This document shows positions 31,701 through 39,482 of a stretch of DNA of 64,000 bases, piece after piece. Source of the stretch: Chryseobacterium angstadtii (lineage in GTDB: Bacteria; Bacteroidota; Bacteroidia; Flavobacteriales; Weeksellaceae); assembly GCF_001045465.1 (NCBI RefSeq), contig NZ_LFND01000005.1, positions 186,001-250,000 on the forward strand, read 5' to 3'. The notes under the pieces are model-generated. The model searched no databases and had not been told where the DNA came from. It worked only from the letters and a program-made list of their open reading frames with translations. The number at the start of each line of letters is the position of its first letter. The first letter of the stretch is position 1. The translations under genes were made by a program, and so were the position numbers.

Positions 31701-32027
31701 CTACTTTTTGTAGAGCTTTTTCCATTTCGTAATAGTATTTCTGCTAAGCTTGAAATGGGCAGCCAGCTGGCTGTTGTTTAAATTATTAACGAGCTGGTAT
31801 TCCAGAATCTTTACAATGGCATCTTCATTATAAGATTTGTGTTTCTGATTAAAAGCTTCAGTTTCCTTACAGTTGGTATTGAATATAAGATCATTGAGTG
31901 AAAGGATATCAAGTGTGGATAAATTCTCTTTTTTAAGAATCAACAGACACTCTTTATGATGATGTAATCCTTTTTTTAGGAGGATATCTGTATAGAGTCT
32001 CCTATAATCCGGTATGTTGTTTGTCAT
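31701..32027 (-). CDS. Small HTH protein, transposase-like helix-turn-helix
   Basis: 108 residues. The N-terminal half is helical (NIPDYRRLYTDILLKKGLHHHKECLLILKKENLSTLDILSLNDLIF in pattern). The C-terminal 50 residues are an HTH_23/28-type domain ending LNNSQLAAHFKLSRNTITKWKKLYKK, as in IS-element OrfA proteins. No transposase OrfB or inverted repeats are nearby, so it looks like a domesticated regulator. It lies 20 bases downstream of a second small HTH gene on the same strand. I recall similar pairs in several copies per Chryseobacterium genome; role unknown. Confidence 0.75.
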   Translation of the reverse strand: MTNNIPDYRRLYTDILLKKGLHHHKECLLILKKENLSTLDILSLNDLIFNTNCKETEAFNQKHKSYNEDAIVKILEYQLVNNLNNSQLAAHFKLSRNTITKWKKLYKK

Positions 32028-32047
32028 CTGTTACAAATTTTTTATAG

Positions 32048-32467
32048 TTATGAATTATCATATTTGCTGAGCCATTTATAAAGGGTGGTTTTGGGAATTT
32101 TGTACTCCTCCATCACCTGTTTTTTAGTTTTTTCACCCGTTTGAATGAGGTCCAGAATATAATCTATAATTTCTTTTGTGTAAATGTTCTTCCGAAATTG
32201 GGGAAGTGTGGTTCCGGTTTGTATTTGTTTGGTAGGAGGAGAATACAGGATGAGGTGCTGAGAATAGATCCTGAAGAAGTCGTATTCTAATAATTTGCAC
32301 CATTTCAGAAGTAGATCTGTATCTAAAGACTTTGAGGTATATACTTGCTGGATTTCGGCTTCAGTCTGTTTAAAAAAGCTACAGATACGGCCGGTTTGTA
32401 TTCCGGATTCCTCCATTCTCCGCTTAATTAATGAACCCATGTGTATATTTTTTGATTCAAAAATCAT
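32048..32467 (-). CDS. Small HTH protein with C-terminal transposase-like HTH
   Basis: 139 residues. Residues 8-70 form one helical unit (IHMGSLIKRRMEESGIQTGRICSFFKQTEAEIQQVYTSKSLDTDLLLKWCKLLEYDFFRIYSQHLILYS in pattern), resembling a Cro-like domain. Residues 88-139 form a second HTH (RKNIYTKEIIDYILDLIQTGEKTKKQVMEEYKIPKTTLYKWLSKY). The N-terminal unit is shared with the short gene at 34923. Preceded, 225 bases upstream, by promoter module copy 4. Unknown role; regulation of a nearby trait is a guess. Confidence 0.75.
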   Translation of the reverse strand: MIFESKNIHMGSLIKRRMEESGIQTGRICSFFKQTEAEIQQVYTSKSLDTDLLLKWCKLLEYDFFRIYSQHLILYSPPTKQIQTGTTLPQFRKNIYTKEIIDYILDLIQTGEKTKKQVMEEYKIPKTTLYKWLSKYDNS

Positions 32468-32692
32468 TGATATTCATTTTTTATGTAAACAATACGGTAA
32501 CTAATCACTTTGTTTTATCACAGCAGAAAAACAGTATTTATCAGTTGATTTTCCATTCAGCCTGTCAGAAGATATCCTGTAAACTGATAATGAATAAAAA
32601 TTACCCGTTTCCTGTAATTTTTTCCTTAAAATAAATAATGACCTGTTATGATAATATAGATTTCAACATTGAATCAAACTCATTTACGTTTA

Positions 32693-32753
32693 CAAAAAAA
32701 GATAAAAAAAAAACCTTTGGCCTAGTCCAGTTTTTAGTTTTTGGTCAAACCAG
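32693..32753 (-). promoter_or_regulatory. Promoter module copy 4 (towards small HTH genes)
   Basis: Minus strand: CTGGTT (32753-32748), 17 bases, CTGGAC (32730-32725), 24 bases, TTTTTTTG (32700-32693). Confidence 0.75.
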
Positions 32754-32783
32754 CTTCAATGTAAAGGATTTTCCTGATGAAAT

Positions 32784-32844
32784 CTGGATTTTAAAATAAA
32801 ATAAAACTGGATGATACTAAAAATTCCCAAAAGTGCTTTTTTTG
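32784..32844 (+). promoter_or_regulatory. Promoter module copy 5 (towards the 54-codon ORF and Crp gene)
   Basis: CTGGAT (32784-32789), 17 bases, CTGGAT (32807-32812), 24 bases, TTTTTTTG (32837-32844). Both hexamers perfect. An alternative conventional reading is TTTG (32841-32844), 18 bases, TATTCTTG (32863-32870). Either places the start of transcription just before the ATG at 32879. Confidence 0.8.
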
Positions 32845-32878
32845 TATCATTAAAAATTCCGGTATTCTTGAATAAATA

Positions 32879-33043
32879 ATGAGCCTATTGGTTATGGAGA
32901 AAAACGTAGCAGGGATATTACTTTTAACAGGACCTCTTTTTATTTCACGTATTTATTGCCCGGAGATATCTTCTGGGAAGCTTTTTTACTCTGTTAATGG
33001 AACAGAAGATACAGACAGAGAAAATCTGCATCCTGAATTTTGA
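32879..33043 (+). CDS. Candidate small protein, 54 residues, under the promoter module
   Basis: Frame ATG at 32879 to TGA at 33041-33043. It begins MSLLVMEKNVAGILLLTGPLF, weakly like a signal or membrane segment of about 15 hydrophobic residues, then a polar tail with ISSGKLFYSVNGTEDTDRENL. It begins 34 bases after the -7-like element of module copy 5, which supports transcription. No homologue is known to me. An internal Met at residue 6 is an alternative start. Real coding status unproven. Confidence 0.4.
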   Translation: MSLLVMEKNVAGILLLTGPLFISRIYCPEISSGKLFYSVNGTEDTDRENLHPEF

Positions 33044-33126
33044 TCAGAAATATGCAACAACAGCACACCACTTACTTAAAATATCAATATAAATCTCTTT
33101 TTACAATGCATTGAAATTTATTCAGT

Positions 33127-33711
33127 ATGAAAAGCATTACAGAAGAATATTCCGCATACAGTTCCCTGTTTTTAGTGGATGAAGCCCATTATACAGAACT
33201 CTGCAGCTACCTGAAAAAAGTGACTTTTAAAAAAGATGATTTCTTTTTGAAAGAAGGGGAATACTGCAGGTATGTAGGATTTCTGAAATGTGGACTGATG
33301 CGAAGCTTTTATAACAAAGACTGTAAAGCTGATATTAATGTGAATTTTCACCTCGATCACAGTCTCATTACTGATTATGACAGCATTTTATTCGGGATAA
33401 AGTCCAAAATAAATATTAAAGCCATCGAAGATTCTGAAGTGTTTCTTCTGCACAAAAACCATCTCCAAGATTTGTATCGCAAAGATCCTTATTGGCAGGA
33501 ATTCGGAAGAAAAATGGCAGAGGTAGTTTATCTTCATGCAAAAAGACGGGTAGAAAACTTGCTATGCAGGTCTCCTGAGCAGCGCTATCATCAGTTATTA
33601 CTAGAAAATCCAAAAATATTTCAGTTGATGTCTCAAAAACATATAGCCAGTTATTTAGGGATACAACCTCAGTCTTTAAGCAGAATAAAAAGAAGAATAC
33701 AGAAGCGTTGA
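33127..33711 (+). CDS. Crp/Fnr-family transcriptional regulator
   Basis: 194 residues. Residues 15-120 form a cyclic-nucleotide-binding-like beta-roll (KKDDFFLKEGEYCRYVGFLKCGLMRSFYNKDCK). Residues 120-194 are the helix C and winged-helix part, with HIASYLGIQPQSLSRIKRRIQKR as recognition helix. No cAMP-binding Arg/Ser signature and no Fe-S cysteine cluster, as usual in this Bacteroidota-specific group, so the ligand is unknown. Lies 83 bases after the small ORF; may share module copy 5. Confidence 0.87.
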   Translation: MKSITEEYSAYSSLFLVDEAHYTELCSYLKKVTFKKDDFFLKEGEYCRYVGFLKCGLMRSFYNKDCKADINVNFHLDHSLITDYDSILFGIKSKINIKAIEDSEVFLLHKNHLQDLYRKDPYWQEFGRKMAEVVYLHAKRRVENLLCRSPEQRYHQLLLENPKIFQLMSQKHIASYLGIQPQSLSRIKRRIQKR

Positions 33712-33742
33712 AAATACTCCATAAAAGCATCCTGAAATAAAC

Positions 33743-33768
33743 ATCCCCGGATCCTGAAAACCGGGGAT
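33743..33768. terminator. Hairpin between convergent Crp and secreted-protein genes
   Basis: ATCCCCGG/CCGGGGAT stem with 10-base loop. T tract is modest on the minus strand (GTTTATTT), so efficiency is uncertain. Confidence 0.55.
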
Positions 33769-33826
33769 TAAAAACTTAAATCTACTATGCTATTAAAAAA
33801 ATATAGTCATAAATGGGTTGTAAAGC

Positions 33827-34663
33827 TTATAAAGCCTTTCTGTAAACCTGGGTATTAATTGAACCCCGGCCCCAGTTAAAATTATTCGCCGCATCCCACA
33901 TATTGAACCTGAATGTAGTACTTCCTGATCCTGCATTTTTTTCAATATATCCGTTTAACGAATAAGTAATGGTATAGGCAGGGCCATTATTGGTAATATT
34001 CTCAATATAGCTGGCTCCTATAGTAGACATAATAAAACCTCCTGCGCCACCATTCAATGCAGAAAGAGTTACTTTTCTGGAGCCTAAATCGGCCTCTGTT
34101 CCATTCTTTAAAAACCGTATTCCCATATAGCCCCCTGGAGTAGTTCCCATTACAGGAATACCGATAGGCGTAGAATAATTAACCACAACTTTTACCGAAG
34201 AATTGGCGGGAACGGTAATGGTGGTAGATAAACCGATATCTACATTATTTATCGTAGTATTGCTGGTAACAATTCTGTCTACCGGACCTGCTGCTGCACC
34301 ATCATAGGCATTGTCAAAGATCCAGTTTTTTGTGGCATTTTGGAATCGGTACCATACATTATCCGTCCCTGAAAAATAATAATAGCCGGGAGAATCTACA
34401 TTGGAAGTCTGTCCGGTTCTGTTGGCACTGGCTGCAGCAAGAGTAACATACAGAACAGCTCCGTCCTGTGATGAAGTATAGGTTTTTGCTTTGAGCTGGT
34501 CTCCGGTTACAGAAGGTGGGATAATTCCATCTAATGTATTAATATCGCTGGCCTGCCCTATAATATGCAGGGTACTTTTAGGTGAGATTGTATTAATTCC
34601 TACCTGGGCTGAATTAAATGTGAAAAGAAATAAAACGGATACTGAACACAATATTTTATTCAT
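33827..34663 (-). CDS. Secreted beta-rich protein of unknown function (Chryseobacterium-type)
   Basis: 278 residues. Signal peptide 1-19 (ends FNSA|Q), then QVGINTISPKSTLHIIG, an N-terminal motif common to Flavobacteriia exported proteins and phage-tail-like surface proteins, followed by a Gly/Ser/Thr-rich beta domain to the end. No T9SS sorting domain is visible, so it may be periplasmic or secreted by an unknown route. The ATG lies 24 bases after the -7-like element of module copy 6, which ties its expression to the putative MocR regulon. Confidence 0.75.
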   Translation of the reverse strand: MNKILCSVSVLFLFTFNSAQVGINTISPKSTLHIIGQASDINTLDGIIPPSVTGDQLKAKTYTSSQDGAVLYVTLAAASANRTGQTSNVDSPGYYYFSGTDNVWYRFQNATKNWIFDNAYDGAAAGPVDRIVTSNTTINNVDIGLSTTITVPANSSVKVVVNYSTPIGIPVMGTTPGGYMGIRFLKNGTEADLGSRKVTLSALNGGAGGFIMSTIGASYIENITNNGPAYTITYSLNGYIEKNAGSGSTTFRFNMWDAANNFNWGRGSINTQVYRKAL

Positions 34664-34687
34664 TGCTTTTTGATTCGGTTAGTATTG

Positions 34688-34748
34688 CAAAGAAATAATT
34701 TTTCCACATGTGGTGACTAATCCAGTTTTCTGTTTTATGCTTATCCAG
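34688..34748 (-). promoter_or_regulatory. Promoter module copy 6 (for the 34663 secreted protein)
   Basis: Minus strand: CTGGAT (34748-34743), 17 bases, CTGGAT (34725-34720), 24 bases, TTTCTTTG (34695-34688). The gene starts 24 bases later, which shows that TTTCTTTG is in the -7 position and not a -33. Confidence 0.85.
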
Positions 34749-34785
34749 AAGGTATTCTGACCCCGAAAATACAAGACAAGCATTA

Positions 34786-34846
34786 CTGTATACTATAAAA
34801 ATTAAAAACTGGATGGCTACGGATAGAAGCAAAATAATTTTATTTG
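34786..34846 (+). promoter_or_regulatory. Promoter module copy 7 (towards the short HTH gene)
   Basis: CTGTAT (34786-34791), 17 bases, CTGGAT (34809-34814), 24 bases, TTTATTTG (34839-34846). ATG at 34923. Confidence 0.8.
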
Positions 34847-34922
34847 TACAGAGTCTGAAAAACTGATCATTTTTAGATTCTTATATTCAATACATTTCTA
34901 ATTAATAAACTATTTCTAATCT

Positions 34923-35168
34923 ATGCAGTTTGACTTTATGATCATCCACATCGGTGAATTTATACGGCTTAAAGTGATTGAACTTGAATTGGATTCCGCT
35001 GCCATCAGTTCTTTTTTTCAATGCACCGAAGCAGACATTGAAGAAATGTACCGCTCAAAAAGTATGAGTATCCAAAACCTTCAAAAATGGGGCGAACTTC
35101 TGGAACACAATTTCTTTGCAAACCTGTGCCTGGCTTCATATTCTTCATGTTCCAAAGATATCGGGTAA
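34923..35168 (+). CDS. Short HTH-like protein, N-terminal domain paralogue of the 32048 gene
   Basis: 81 residues. Residues 8-75 (IHIGEFIRLKVIELELDSAAISSFFQCTEADIEEMYRSKSMSIQNLQKWGELLEHNFF in pattern) match the N-terminal unit of the 139-residue protein, sharing IH[MI]G, SFF, TEA-I, Y-SKS and LL[EK][HY]. It ends soon after without the second HTH, so it is either a truncated copy or a naturally short form. Under module copy 7. Possibly modulates its longer relative by dimerisation; this is inference. Confidence 0.65.
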   Translation: MQFDFMIIHIGEFIRLKVIELELDSAAISSFFQCTEADIEEMYRSKSMSIQNLQKWGELLEHNFFANLCLASYSSCSKDIG

Positions 35169-35497
35169 AATAATAATTAAACTAAGCTCGGGACAGAAAG
35201 ATTTCCAGATCTCCACGCTAAGGCTGAGATTTAGAAAAGTCAATAGTCAATTTTCCTACGCAAGTGAAATGTGAAAGTCCTCCAACTCCAAGATACCTCT
35301 CAAATAATTCATCACTTCCCGAAACTCTCAAACCCGCATCCCGAATCCCGAATCCCGGACCCCGTTCCTCGTAACTTTCAAAATTATATATCGCTGTTAC
35401 CTGTCATCCATTTTGGCTACACGTTAATCCGTTTTGGCAACTCTTTCCTTTTTTCTATTGCAGACCTTTGTTCTGTTAATTTAAATACAGAAAAAAA
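35169..35497. other. Intergenic region with cytosine-rich low-complexity tract
   Basis: 329 bases. 35271-35375 contains C-rich words (CTCTCAAACCCGCATCCCGAATCCCGAATCCCGGACCCCG in parts), a degenerate repeat like that at 2513-2704. A near -7 element GACCTTTG lies about 35 bases before the SDR gene. Nothing else recognised. Confidence 0.45.
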
Positions 35498-36295
35498 ATG
35501 AAAACAATTTTTATAACAGGCGCTTCAACAGGATTAGGAAAAGCAACTGCCCAATTATTTCAAAGCAAAGGATGGAACGTTATTGCTACCATGAGAAATC
35601 CGGAAGGAGATACAGAATTGGGTAAGCTGGATAATGTAACACTGCTTCCACTGGATGTGACCAATCTTGAGCAAATTAAATCTACTGTTAACAAATCACT
35701 GGAATTAGGACCTGTGGATGTAGTGTTCAATAATGCGGGTTACGGTCTTATTGGTCCTCTGGAAGCATTAACGGATGAGCAGATTTTAAAGCAGCTGGAT
35801 ACCAACCTTCTTGGAGTAATCCGTGTAACGCAGGCATTTATTCCTCATTTCAGAGAGAAAAAAAGCGGGATGTTTATTTCCACAACTTCTATTGGCGGGC
35901 TGATTGCTTTTCCTTTAGGCTCTACATATCACGCTACCAAATGGGCCCTCGAAGGATGGAGCGAAAGTCTGGCCTATGAGCTGAACACATTTGGAGTTGA
36001 TGTGAAAACAGTTTCCCCCGGAGGAATTAAAACCGATTTTGTAAGCCGTTCTTTAGATGCAGCCACAACTCCGGCCTATCAGGAAATGACCGATTCTTTA
36101 TTTTCCAGTTTTGAGGGTATGATGGAAACTGCTTCCGAGCCTGTGCAGATTGCTGAGGTAGTATATGAAGCCGCTACAGATGGTAAAAAGCAATTGAGAT
36201 ATGTAGCCGGAGAAGATGCAAAAGCCCTATATGCACAGCGTCTTGAGCAGGGAGATGAGTTGTTCAGAGAACAGTTTGGAAAACAGTTCATGTAA
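35498..36295 (+). CDS. Short-chain dehydrogenase/reductase
   Basis: 265-residue cytosolic NAD(P)-dependent oxidoreductase. Cofactor motif TGASTGLGKATA (TGxxxGxG), NNAGYG, catalytic Ser in STTSIGG and YxxxK in YHATKWALEG (about 151-155), PGGIKTDF. The spacing and YAP-like ending are those of classical SDRs. The next gene is an AraC regulator in the same direction, 78 bases downstream, a frequent pairing; the SDR may be its target. Substrate unknown. Confidence 0.92.
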   Translation: MKTIFITGASTGLGKATAQLFQSKGWNVIATMRNPEGDTELGKLDNVTLLPLDVTNLEQIKSTVNKSLELGPVDVVFNNAGYGLIGPLEALTDEQILKQLDTNLLGVIRVTQAFIPHFREKKSGMFISTTSIGGLIAFPLGSTYHATKWALEGWSESLAYELNTFGVDVKTVSPGGIKTDFVSRSLDAATTPAYQEMTDSLFSSFEGMMETASEPVQIAEVVYEAATDGKKQLRYVAGEDAKALYAQRLEQGDELFREQFGKQFM

Positions 36296-36373
36296 GAATT
36301 CTAAAATAATAAGGCAGTATAAATCTATTTCTTTATGCTGTCTTTTAAGCTGAATATTTAATACATTTATAGT

Positions 36374-37288
36374 ATGGAAAAGAAAGATAATACACCACTG
36401 AAATTTTCATCCATATCGGAGTTTCACGACCTGCTGAAACTTCCTAAGCCCCTTCATCCGCTGATCAGCCTGATAGATATTACCAAAATGAAGGTAGATA
36501 AGGAAATGTTTAGAAAAAGTTTTCTGATGAATTTCTATAAAATTTCCTATAAGTTTTCAGAGCACGGGAAAATGGGGTATGGGCAAGGGTATTATGATTT
36601 TAATGAAGGAGGAATGATGTTTACTTCGCCCGGGCAGATCCTTTCCGCGGATGTGGAGGCAGAATATTGTGGATATACTTTACTGATACACCCCGATTTT
36701 ATGCGGACTTATCCTCTGGCGAAGAATATTAAGAAATTTGGTTTCTTCTCTTATGATACCAATGAAGCCCTGCATCTGTCTGATCAGGAAAAAACAATAA
36801 TTACAGGATTGCTGGACAATATAAAGAGTGAATTGCATACCGCTATTGATGAGGTAAGTCAGGATGTTATTATTTCCTATATTGAAGTTTTGCTGAATTA
36901 CAGCAACCGTTTCTACAAAAGACAGTTTATCACCAGAAAAGCAGTTAACAGTGATTTGCTTTCTAATATGGAGACCATACTGGACAACTATTTTAATAAC
37001 GAACAGACTTTAAAAAGCGGAATTCCCACCGTGGAATTTCTGGCTTCCGAACTTCATCTTTCCCCTCATTATTTAAGTGATATGCTCCGGAATCTTACCG
37101 GTCAGAATGCACAGCAGCATATTCACGAAAAACTGATTGAAAAAGCAAAAGAATATCTTGCAGGGACAAATTTTTCAGTATCGGAAGTCGCTTATGCTTT
37201 AGGTTTTGAACATCCTCAGTCTTTTAATAAACTGTTTAAAAAGAAGACTGATAAAACACCTTTAAGTTACAGACAGTCATTTAACTGA
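36374..37288 (+). CDS. AraC-family transcriptional regulator
   Basis: 304 residues. The N-terminal 190 residues are a cupin-like sensory domain (GYGQGYYDFNEGGMMFTSPGQI). C-terminal 100 residues are the double HTH: TVEFLASELHLSPHYLSDMLRNLTGQNAQQHIHEKLIEKAKEYLAGTNFSVSEVAYALGFEHPQSFNKLFKKKT in pattern. Follows an SDR gene and a terminator follows it. Ligand unknown. Confidence 0.92.
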   Translation: MEKKDNTPLKFSSISEFHDLLKLPKPLHPLISLIDITKMKVDKEMFRKSFLMNFYKISYKFSEHGKMGYGQGYYDFNEGGMMFTSPGQILSADVEAEYCGYTLLIHPDFMRTYPLAKNIKKFGFFSYDTNEALHLSDQEKTIITGLLDNIKSELHTAIDEVSQDVIISYIEVLLNYSNRFYKRQFITRKAVNSDLLSNMETILDNYFNNEQTLKSGIPTVEFLASELHLSPHYLSDMLRNLTGQNAQQHIHEKLIEKAKEYLAGTNFSVSEVAYALGFEHPQSFNKLFKKKTDKTPLSYRQSFN

Positions 37289-37326
37289 TATACCATCTAA
37301 TCAATCTGAAATAGAAATTAAATAAC

Positions 37327-37354
37327 AAAAGGCTGCCATTCGGCAGCCTTTTTT
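37327..37354. terminator. Terminator between convergent AraC and T9SS genes
   Basis: AAGGCTGCC/GGCAGCCTT stem with 4-base loop and T run on the plus strand; moderate T run on the minus strand. Confidence 0.85.
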
Positions 37355-37375
37355 ATAGGATTATACTACAATTAA

Positions 37376-38935
37376 TTATTTTTTGATGGCTTTCAACGTT
37401 TTGGTAGTGCCGTCATTCATTTTTAAAGAAATAAAGTAAACTCCAGTCTGTAAATCACCCAGATAAAGCGATGCAGATGGTTTTTCAATCACTTTAACCA
37501 ATCTTCCTGAAGGATTGATGATACTTACTGATTTTACATCAGATACATCAGAAATCGTAACCACATCATTGAAAGGATTTGGAGATACACTGATTTTTTT
37601 ACTGTTGCCGGCTACTTCGTTGGTAGACAGAGTAGAATTGTCATAAGCAGAAATCTGGAATTCTCCGTTGCTTGTGGACGAGCTGTACTTCCATACACTT
37701 ACATATAATGTTGCTCCTGGGGTTTGTCCTGTTAATGAAACCAATGAGAAGTTTCCGTCACCACCGTCATCATCACATCCAATTTCTGTTAAAGAACCAC
37801 ATGTTCCGCTATATACAGTAATTGAGGAATCACTAAATGAAGAGTTGGCGGCTTCTTTGGTTTCTATCTTAACTTTTCCGCTTTGCGGTACCACTACACT
37901 AAACCATACATTTCCTGTAGCACCCGAATTACATGAAGGTGCTGTACCGTCAGCAGTAGCTCCGCTATTGTCCGATGTGATCATTCCGGAAGTAAAGTCT
38001 GTTCCCGATGTTAATGGTATTGCAGTTGAGCAGTTATCATTAGCCAGAGGAGTAGACTCATAAGCTGAAATCTGGAATTCTCCGTTGCTTGTGGAAGAGC
38101 TGTACTTCCATACACTTACGTATAATGTAGTTCCCGGGGTCTGTCCCGTTAATGAAACCAATGAGAAAGCCCCGTTGCCACCGTCATCATCACATCCAAC
38201 TTCTGTTAGAGAGCCACATGTCCCGCTATATACGGTAAGTGATGAATCACTAAAGGAAGAGTTGGCAGCTTCTCTGGTTTCTATCGTAATATTTCCGCTT
38301 TGTGGTACCACTACACTAAACCATACATTCTCTTCGGCATCCGAATTACATGAAGGTGCTGTACCGTCAGTAGTCGCTCCGGTATTGTTTGAAGTGATCA
38401 TTCCGGAAGTGAAATTTGTTCCTACTGTTAATGGGACTGCAGCTGAACAATTATCATTAGCCGGAGGTAATACCTGATAGGCTGAAATCTCAAAATCTCC
38501 GTTACCTGTACTGGAATCATATTTCCATACGCTCAGATAGATGGTGGATCCCGGCGTCTGCCCGGTTAAGGAAAGCTTTGAAAAAAGTCCCTCACCGCCG
38601 TCATCATCACAGTCAATTTCTGTTAAAGATCCACAGGATCCGGTGTAAGCGGTAAGTGTTGAATCATCAAAAGAAGATCCTGAAACTTCTCTGGTTTCTA
38701 TCGTAATATTTCCGCTCGCCGGAACGACTACGCTAAACCAGACATTTTCTACGGCATCTGAATTACAGGACGGAACATCCCCATCATCGGAAGCTCCCGC
38801 ATTCGTAGAAGTGGTAGCTCCTGATGTAAAATCTGTACCAACAGTCAGAGATGTTGCTCCTGAACAATTGTCATTTTGGGCATACACCAATGTGGCAGCA
38901 AGCAATGACAAGCAAAATAATAGTTTTTTTTTCAT
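37376..38935 (-). CDS. Secreted T9SS protein with three near-identical beta-sandwich repeats
   Basis: 519 residues. Signal peptide 1-19 (VYA|Q). Three repeats of about 135 residues (about 22-155, 160-293, 297-430), each with NDNCS-A-LTVGT-FTSG, NVWFSVVVP-SG-I-IETRE, SLTE-[GD]CDDDGG and LTGQTPG-T-Y-SVWKY-SST-NG-[DF][EF][IF]SAY. They look like pre-peptidase C-type (PPC) or similar carbohydrate-like beta-sandwich domains with Asp-rich, probably calcium-binding, loops. Residues about 445-519 are the T9SS type A sorting domain (VSPNPFNDVVTI...GRLVKVIEK...LQTGVYFISLKM...KAIKK). Repeats 2 and 3 are nearly identical at DNA level, implying recent amplification or gene conversion. Confidence 0.88.
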   Translation of the reverse strand: MKKKLLFCLSLLAATLVYAQNDNCSGATSLTVGTDFTSGATTSTNAGASDDGDVPSCNSDAVENVWFSVVVPASGNITIETREVSGSSFDDSTLTAYTGSCGSLTEIDCDDDGGEGLFSKLSLTGQTPGSTIYLSVWKYDSSTGNGDFEISAYQVLPPANDNCSAAVPLTVGTNFTSGMITSNNTGATTDGTAPSCNSDAEENVWFSVVVPQSGNITIETREAANSSFSDSSLTVYSGTCGSLTEVGCDDDGGNGAFSLVSLTGQTPGTTLYVSVWKYSSSTSNGEFQISAYESTPLANDNCSTAIPLTSGTDFTSGMITSDNSGATADGTAPSCNSGATGNVWFSVVVPQSGKVKIETKEAANSSFSDSSITVYSGTCGSLTEIGCDDDGGDGNFSLVSLTGQTPGATLYVSVWKYSSSTSNGEFQISAYDNSTLSTNEVAGNSKKISVSPNPFNDVVTISDVSDVKSVSIINPSGRLVKVIEKPSASLYLGDLQTGVYFISLKMNDGTTKTLKAIKK

Positions 38936-39482
38936 AATATTTTTTATTAAAGACTTTTAACAGGATAGGTGTGTGAAAAAGAGAAAATCAGATAAATCTT
39001 ACGAATTACAATTCATCATTTGGACTTTTCGGCTGACATGAATTGGCGGTTTATCTTTAATTCTCATTTGTGTTGATAATTTTGTAAATATACAAAATTA
39101 ATTAAGTTTTAATAGTGGATTTTACTGTATTAAGTAAATAATTAATGCATATATGGAATTTGAATTAAACTTATTTTGATGTTATAAATGCCTGTTTTGT
39201 ATAATTTTTTACTATATGTTTAAATTAAATAATTTGATTAGTTAATTACAGTATATGAAAGAATTTATTTAACCTAACTTGTTGCATTAAGATTCGATAA
39301 AAATTAATAAAACAAATTTTTTTTTTATGACAGATTGGAAAATAAAGGTAGTTACAGAGTAAAGTATGGTTTTACTTCGATAAGTTTTTGTATTTTTTAT
39401 ATTAGATGTACTGATGAATTGAATTCACACAATGTAAATAGAACAAATCAAAAGCTGTAATATTGCAATTCAAATCATACTA
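38936..39482. other. A/T-rich intergenic region with a palindromic promoter-like site
   Basis: 547 bases between divergent genes. 39077-39100 is a perfect inverted repeat TAATTTTGTA/TACAAAATTA with a 4-base loop, carrying a -7 element on both strands. Only tiny frames are present. No tRNA or recognised motif was found. Confidence 0.4.

Larger units (their letters stand above)
32468..32878. other. Divergent regulatory region with two promoter modules
   Basis: 411 A/T-rich bases between the small HTH gene (minus) and the 54-codon ORF (plus). Contains modules 32693-32753 (minus) and 32784-32844 (plus). The minus leader of about 225 bases has only tiny frames (6-12 codons). Confidence 0.6.

Noticed and set aside
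34320..34345. ATCCAG word inside the 33827 gene
   Set aside because: The second hexamer and the TTTnTTTG element are not at the required spacing, so it is a chance match in coding sequence.
37668..38477. Long plus-strand frames (about 130 codons) inside the T9SS repeat gene
   Set aside because: They mirror the repeats of the true minus-strand gene, lack promoters and show no family pattern.
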